DNA of 60,340 nt, taken from JABDLF01 sp041609715 (GTDB taxonomy: Bacteria; Pseudomonadota; Gammaproteobacteria; Steroidobacterales; JABDLF01). Under the pieces are notes generated by a model. The model was not told the origin of the DNA. It ran no database searches and worked only from the letters and a program-made list of their open reading frames with translations. The stretch lies in assembly GCA_041609715.1 (NCBI GenBank), contig JBFIQI010000002.1, forward strand, positions 1-60,340, in the 5' to 3' direction. The position numbers and the translations under genes are program-made. Shown in pieces: positions 57,986 to 60,340 of this stretch (position 1 is the stretch's first letter; every line of letters starts with the position of its first letter).

Positions 57986-59140
57986 CTATTCGAACCAAAG
58001 CAGTACGGTGTCGGTCATGCGCCTGAGAATGCCACCCTGGGGTATTTCAGCGAGGGTGACCAACGGCTGGCTGGCGATAACTGCGTCGTTCAGGCGCACC
58101 GAAACTTTGCCCACCGCGCTGCCAGCGGTCAGCGGAGCGCTTAGCAGCGACTGCATGTCCATGATGGCCTTCAGCTCATCGTAGGTCCCCCGGGGGATTG
58201 TGATGTACATGTCCTGGGCAAGCCCCACCGGTACCGAGTCGGCATCGGCCTTCCAGACCCGGGCCTGGTCGAGTGCCTCGCCGGCGCTGTAGAGCCGGTG
58301 AGACTCAAAAAATCGAAACCCGTAGTTCAACAGCGCCTGGCTGGAATCGGCCCTGGCCTTTTCGCTGGGCGTGCCCATCACGACCGTAATAAGCCGCATG
58401 CCGTTATTTCTGGCCGAGGCAACGAGGCAATAGCCAGCTGCTTCGGTATGGCCGGTTTTGAGGCCATCAACCGCGCCATCGCGCCACAAAAGCGTATTGC
58501 GATTGTGCTGGGTGATGTCGTTGTAGGTGAACTCCTTCTGGGAGTACCAGCGATAATAATCGGGAAAATCACGGATCAGCGCACTTGCCAGTCGAGCCAT
58601 ATCTCTCGCCGTAGTGATGTGATTATCCCCAGGCAATCCGGTACTGTTCTCGAAGTGGCTCGCCGCCATCCCCAGCTCCCCGGCGTAGTAATTCATGAGT
58701 TCGGCAAAACTCTCTTCGCTGCCGGCAATATGTTCTGCCAGAGCAACACTGGCGTCGTTGCCGGATTGCACGATCATGCCCTGCAACAGGTCCTTGATGC
58801 TGACCTGCTTGCCCACCTCGATAAACATGCGGGATCCCGGTGTGCACCAGGCCTTCTCGCTCACCGTTACCTGATCATCAAGCCCAACCTTGCCCTCGGC
58901 CAGCTCACGGAAGGTGACATAGGCGGTCATCAGCTTGGTCAGGCTGGCCGGCTCGAGGGGCTCATCGGCGTTGCTGGCGGCCAGAATCTCACCGCTGTGG
59001 TGATCCAGCATGATGTAGCCCCTGGCGTTCAGGCTCGGCGGAGCGGGGATGGGTGCGCTGGCCGCCAGCAGGCTTGCCGGATAAAGCACCAGGGCAAGCG
59101 CGCAGCCAATGCCGAGAATATTTTTCAGGCGATCAGTCAT
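57986..59140 (-). CDS. dacA: D-alanyl-D-alanine carboxypeptidase (PBP5/6 family)
   Basis: 384 aa with signal peptide (ILGIGCALALVLYPASLLAA). Active-site SxxK is Ser66-Lys69 in EPASLTKLMTAY; SGN in IVQSGNDASVALAEH; KTG in DGLKTGHTEAAGY. A beta-rich stalk and C-terminal amphipathic helix (GGILRRMTDTVLLWFE) anchor it to the inner membrane. It trims pentapeptides of peptidoglycan. Leads dacA-ybeD-lipB. Confidence 0.95.
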   Translation of the reverse strand: MTDRLKNILGIGCALALVLYPASLLAASAPIPAPPSLNARGYIMLDHHSGEILAASNADEPLEPASLTKLMTAYVTFRELAEGKVGLDDQVTVSEKAWCTPGSRMFIEVGKQVSIKDLLQGMIVQSGNDASVALAEHIAGSEESFAELMNYYAGELGMAASHFENSTGLPGDNHITTARDMARLASALIRDFPDYYRWYSQKEFTYNDITQHNRNTLLWRDGAVDGLKTGHTEAAGYCLVASARNNGMRLITVVMGTPSEKARADSSQALLNYGFRFFESHRLYSAGEALDQARVWKADADSVPVGLAQDMYITIPRGTYDELKAIMDMQSLLSAPLTAGSAVGKVSVRLNDAVIASQPLVTLAEIPQGGILRRMTDTVLLWFE

Positions 59141-59253
59141 AACAGGACAAAATTTTGTGGAACGGGTACCCGCCAGCCATCGCGACCGGCGCGCGCCATT
59201 TTACCTGTTCGGCAGCAGAATGCATTGCTCAATAGTTTTGCGGGGCCTGCGGC

Positions 59254-60144
59254 TTATTCGTAAGCCAGGTGGAAGTTGGCGATGCCGGCGGCAGCAAGCT
59301 CGGCCGCGAGTTGATCGAGCTCGGGAATGCCTGCCAACGGTCCTATACGTACCCTGTAAACCATGCGTTCGGCATGCGGTACTGCCATGACTCGCACTTG
59401 TTCGAAACCTTCTGATTCCAGCGTATTCAGCAGTGAGTCGGCGTTGAGCGGATCGGCGAACGCGCCGAGTTGCACATAAAGTTGCCCTTCGCCCGGCGCT
59501 TGCGGAGCAGGCTTCGGTGGGTCCACCGGTGCCGGCGGTTCCGGTAATTTAATTTCGGCTGTCACCGCGGGAGCAGGCGGCTGCTGTGGGGGCTGGTTAG
59601 GCTGAATGGCCACAGCGTCAAGTGGCGAGTCCGCCGTGATGGCTTCTACTTCCACCAGCCCCGTGCCGTTCTCAAGAATGCCCAGGCGATCCGCCGCGGT
59701 GTAGGAGAGGTCGATTATGCGGTTATGCACGAACGGGCCGCGGTCGTTGACCCTGACAATGACAGAGCGCCCGTTTTTCAGGTTGGTGACTTGTACGTAG
59801 CTTGGTAACGGCAGGGATTTATGCGCTGCGGTCATGGCGTACATGTCATAGGGCTCGCCACTGGAGGTACGACGCCCGTGAAACTTTTCTCCGTACCAGG
59901 AGGCGACGCCGCGCTCCTTGTAGCCCAGCGCCGTATCCATGACATGGTAGGTCTTGCCGAACACCTCGTATGACGGCGGATTGCCGTAACGGCTGCGTGG
60001 CTCGTCCCGGGGAACGGCATCGGGTACACCGCTGACATCCGGTGGCCGGCGCGGCGCCCGATCCTCGCTCGGCAAGGAGGTGCAGGCGCTGGCTGATATG
60101 GCCAGGGCTAAAATTGCCCTGTGGCAGTGCCTAGTTAGCCGCAA
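59254..60144 (-). CDS. rlpA: Septal ring lytic transglycosylase RlpA
   Basis: 296 aa from TTG 60144, chosen because GGAGGA lies 5 nt upstream; the frame is open 10 codons further. Lipobox ISASAC marks a lipoprotein. Double-psi beta-barrel: GVASWYGEKFHGRRTSSGEP, VNDRGPFVHNRIIDLSYTAA. A Pro-rich linker leads to a C-terminal SPOR domain (LYVQLGAFADPLNADSLL) that binds denuded glycans at the septum. Its start overlaps the mltB end by 14 nt. Confidence 0.94.
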   Translation of the reverse strand: MRLTRHCHRAILALAISASACTSLPSEDRAPRRPPDVSGVPDAVPRDEPRSRYGNPPSYEVFGKTYHVMDTALGYKERGVASWYGEKFHGRRTSSGEPYDMYAMTAAHKSLPLPSYVQVTNLKNGRSVIVRVNDRGPFVHNRIIDLSYTAADRLGILENGTGLVEVEAITADSPLDAVAIQPNQPPQQPPAPAVTAEIKLPEPPAPVDPPKPAPQAPGEGQLYVQLGAFADPLNADSLLNTLESEGFEQVRVMAVPHAERMVYRVRIGPLAGIPELDQLAAELAAAGIANFHLAYE

Positions 60145-60340
60145 GCGATTCCTCCATCCGTGCCGCGATTTCATCGCCGAGCTGTTTCACGGCCATGGCA
60201 TACATCAGGCTGCGGTTGTAGCGCGTAATCACGTAAAAATTACGGAATCCGACCCAATATTCGGGTCCGCCTTCGGTCTCCAGCTGAAACAGCATGGCCG
60301 GCTGACCGTTGTCCAGTTCTGTATCTATGCGCACCCCGTG
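60131..60340 (-). CDS. mltB: Membrane-bound lytic murein transglycosylase B, C-terminal fragment (5' end outside window)
   Basis: Only the last 69 residues are visible, entering from the right edge. EYWVGFRNFYVITRYNRSLM followed by YAMAVKQLGDEIAAR is the MltB C-terminus. Order mltB-rlpA-dac is the standard gammaproteobacterial cell-wall block. The catalytic domain is outside the window. Confidence 0.88.
   Translation of the reverse strand, partial: HGVRIDTELDNGQPAMLFQLETEGGPEYWVGFRNFYVITRYNRSLMYAMAVKQLGDEIAARMEESLAAN

Noticed and set aside
1..60340. Search for defence systems, toxin-antitoxin pairs, prophage, integrons or transposases
   Set aside because: Every sizeable gene is accounted for by metabolism, envelope, regulation or protein quality control; no nuclease, recombinase or toxin-like small gene pair was recognised.

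Overview
The window reads as chromosome from a non-enteric gammaproteobacterium. The evidence is gene order: zapB-like/zapA/6S RNA/5-formyl-THF cyclo-ligase, ygfB-pepP-ubiH-ubiI, lptD-surA-pdxA-rsmA-apaG-apaH divergent from amgK-murU, lgt-thyA-folA, and mltB-rlpA-dac-ybeD-lipB. A Coq7-type ubiquinone hydroxylase, a Vfr-like CRP and a two-subunit glycine decarboxylase (gcvPA/gcvPB) point away from Enterobacteriaceae and toward marine or soil lineages. I cannot name a genus. Coding density is very high, many neighbouring genes overlap by 4 nt, and I see no insertion sequence, prophage, integrase or CRISPR array.

Layout. 1-9.5 kb: tail of an ASPIC/UnbV protein, a NeuC-type epimerase, a YihY membrane protein, a signal-less BtuF-like protein, purC, djlA, rpe, a CRP/Vfr regulator, coq7, a DUF481 outer-membrane protein behind a terminator-bearing leader, and a small 2Fe-2S ferredoxin. 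9.6-13.8 kb: rplM-rpsI, tRNA-Gln(CUG), rpiA, a Lys-rich histone-like repeat protein, an EVE protein, 5-FCL, 6S RNA and zapA. 14-21.6 kb: ygfB-pepP-ubiH-ubiI, phenylalanine hydroxylase with its pterin recycling enzyme, a divergent Lrp-family regulator, and ispG. 21.7-32.2 kb: a tandem glycine riboswitch, then gcvT-gcvH-gcvPA-tpx-gcvPB, a PfkB kinase, a two-protease-domain HtrA-like protein and an M24 peptidase. 32.2-38.7 kb: TPR-sulfotransferase, TspO, DUF255 thioredoxin-like protein, lgt-thyA-folA. 38.7-46.4 kb: a compact eight-gene kynurenine-pathway operon. 46.5-53.5 kb: the lptD-to-apaH envelope/ribosome run, with a Usp gene inserted. 53.6-60.3 kb: amgK-murU, a 12-repeat peptidoglycan-binding-like lipoprotein, lipB-ybeD, a D,D-carboxypeptidase, rlpA and the end of mltB.

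Functionally the window is rich in amino-acid catabolism (Phe to Tyr, formylkynurenine or kynurenine toward aminomuconate products, glycine cleavage), in peptidases (two M24 enzymes and a large periplasmic protease) and in envelope maintenance (LptD, SurA, Lgt, MurU, RlpA, MltB). One-carbon metabolism recurs (gcv, thyA, folA, 5-FCL, purC), and three ubiquinone-ring hydroxylases lie within about 11 kb.

The least explained items are the repeat lipoprotein, the Nma111/Deg7-like double protease, an SDR without the usual Tyr/Lys pair in the kynurenine operon, the tpx insertion between the two glycine decarboxylase subunits, a 12-bp inverted repeat with 75-bp spacing between phhA and the Lrp gene, and a duplicated hairpin linking the glycine aptamer to its terminator. 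No obvious defence or mobile system was found.
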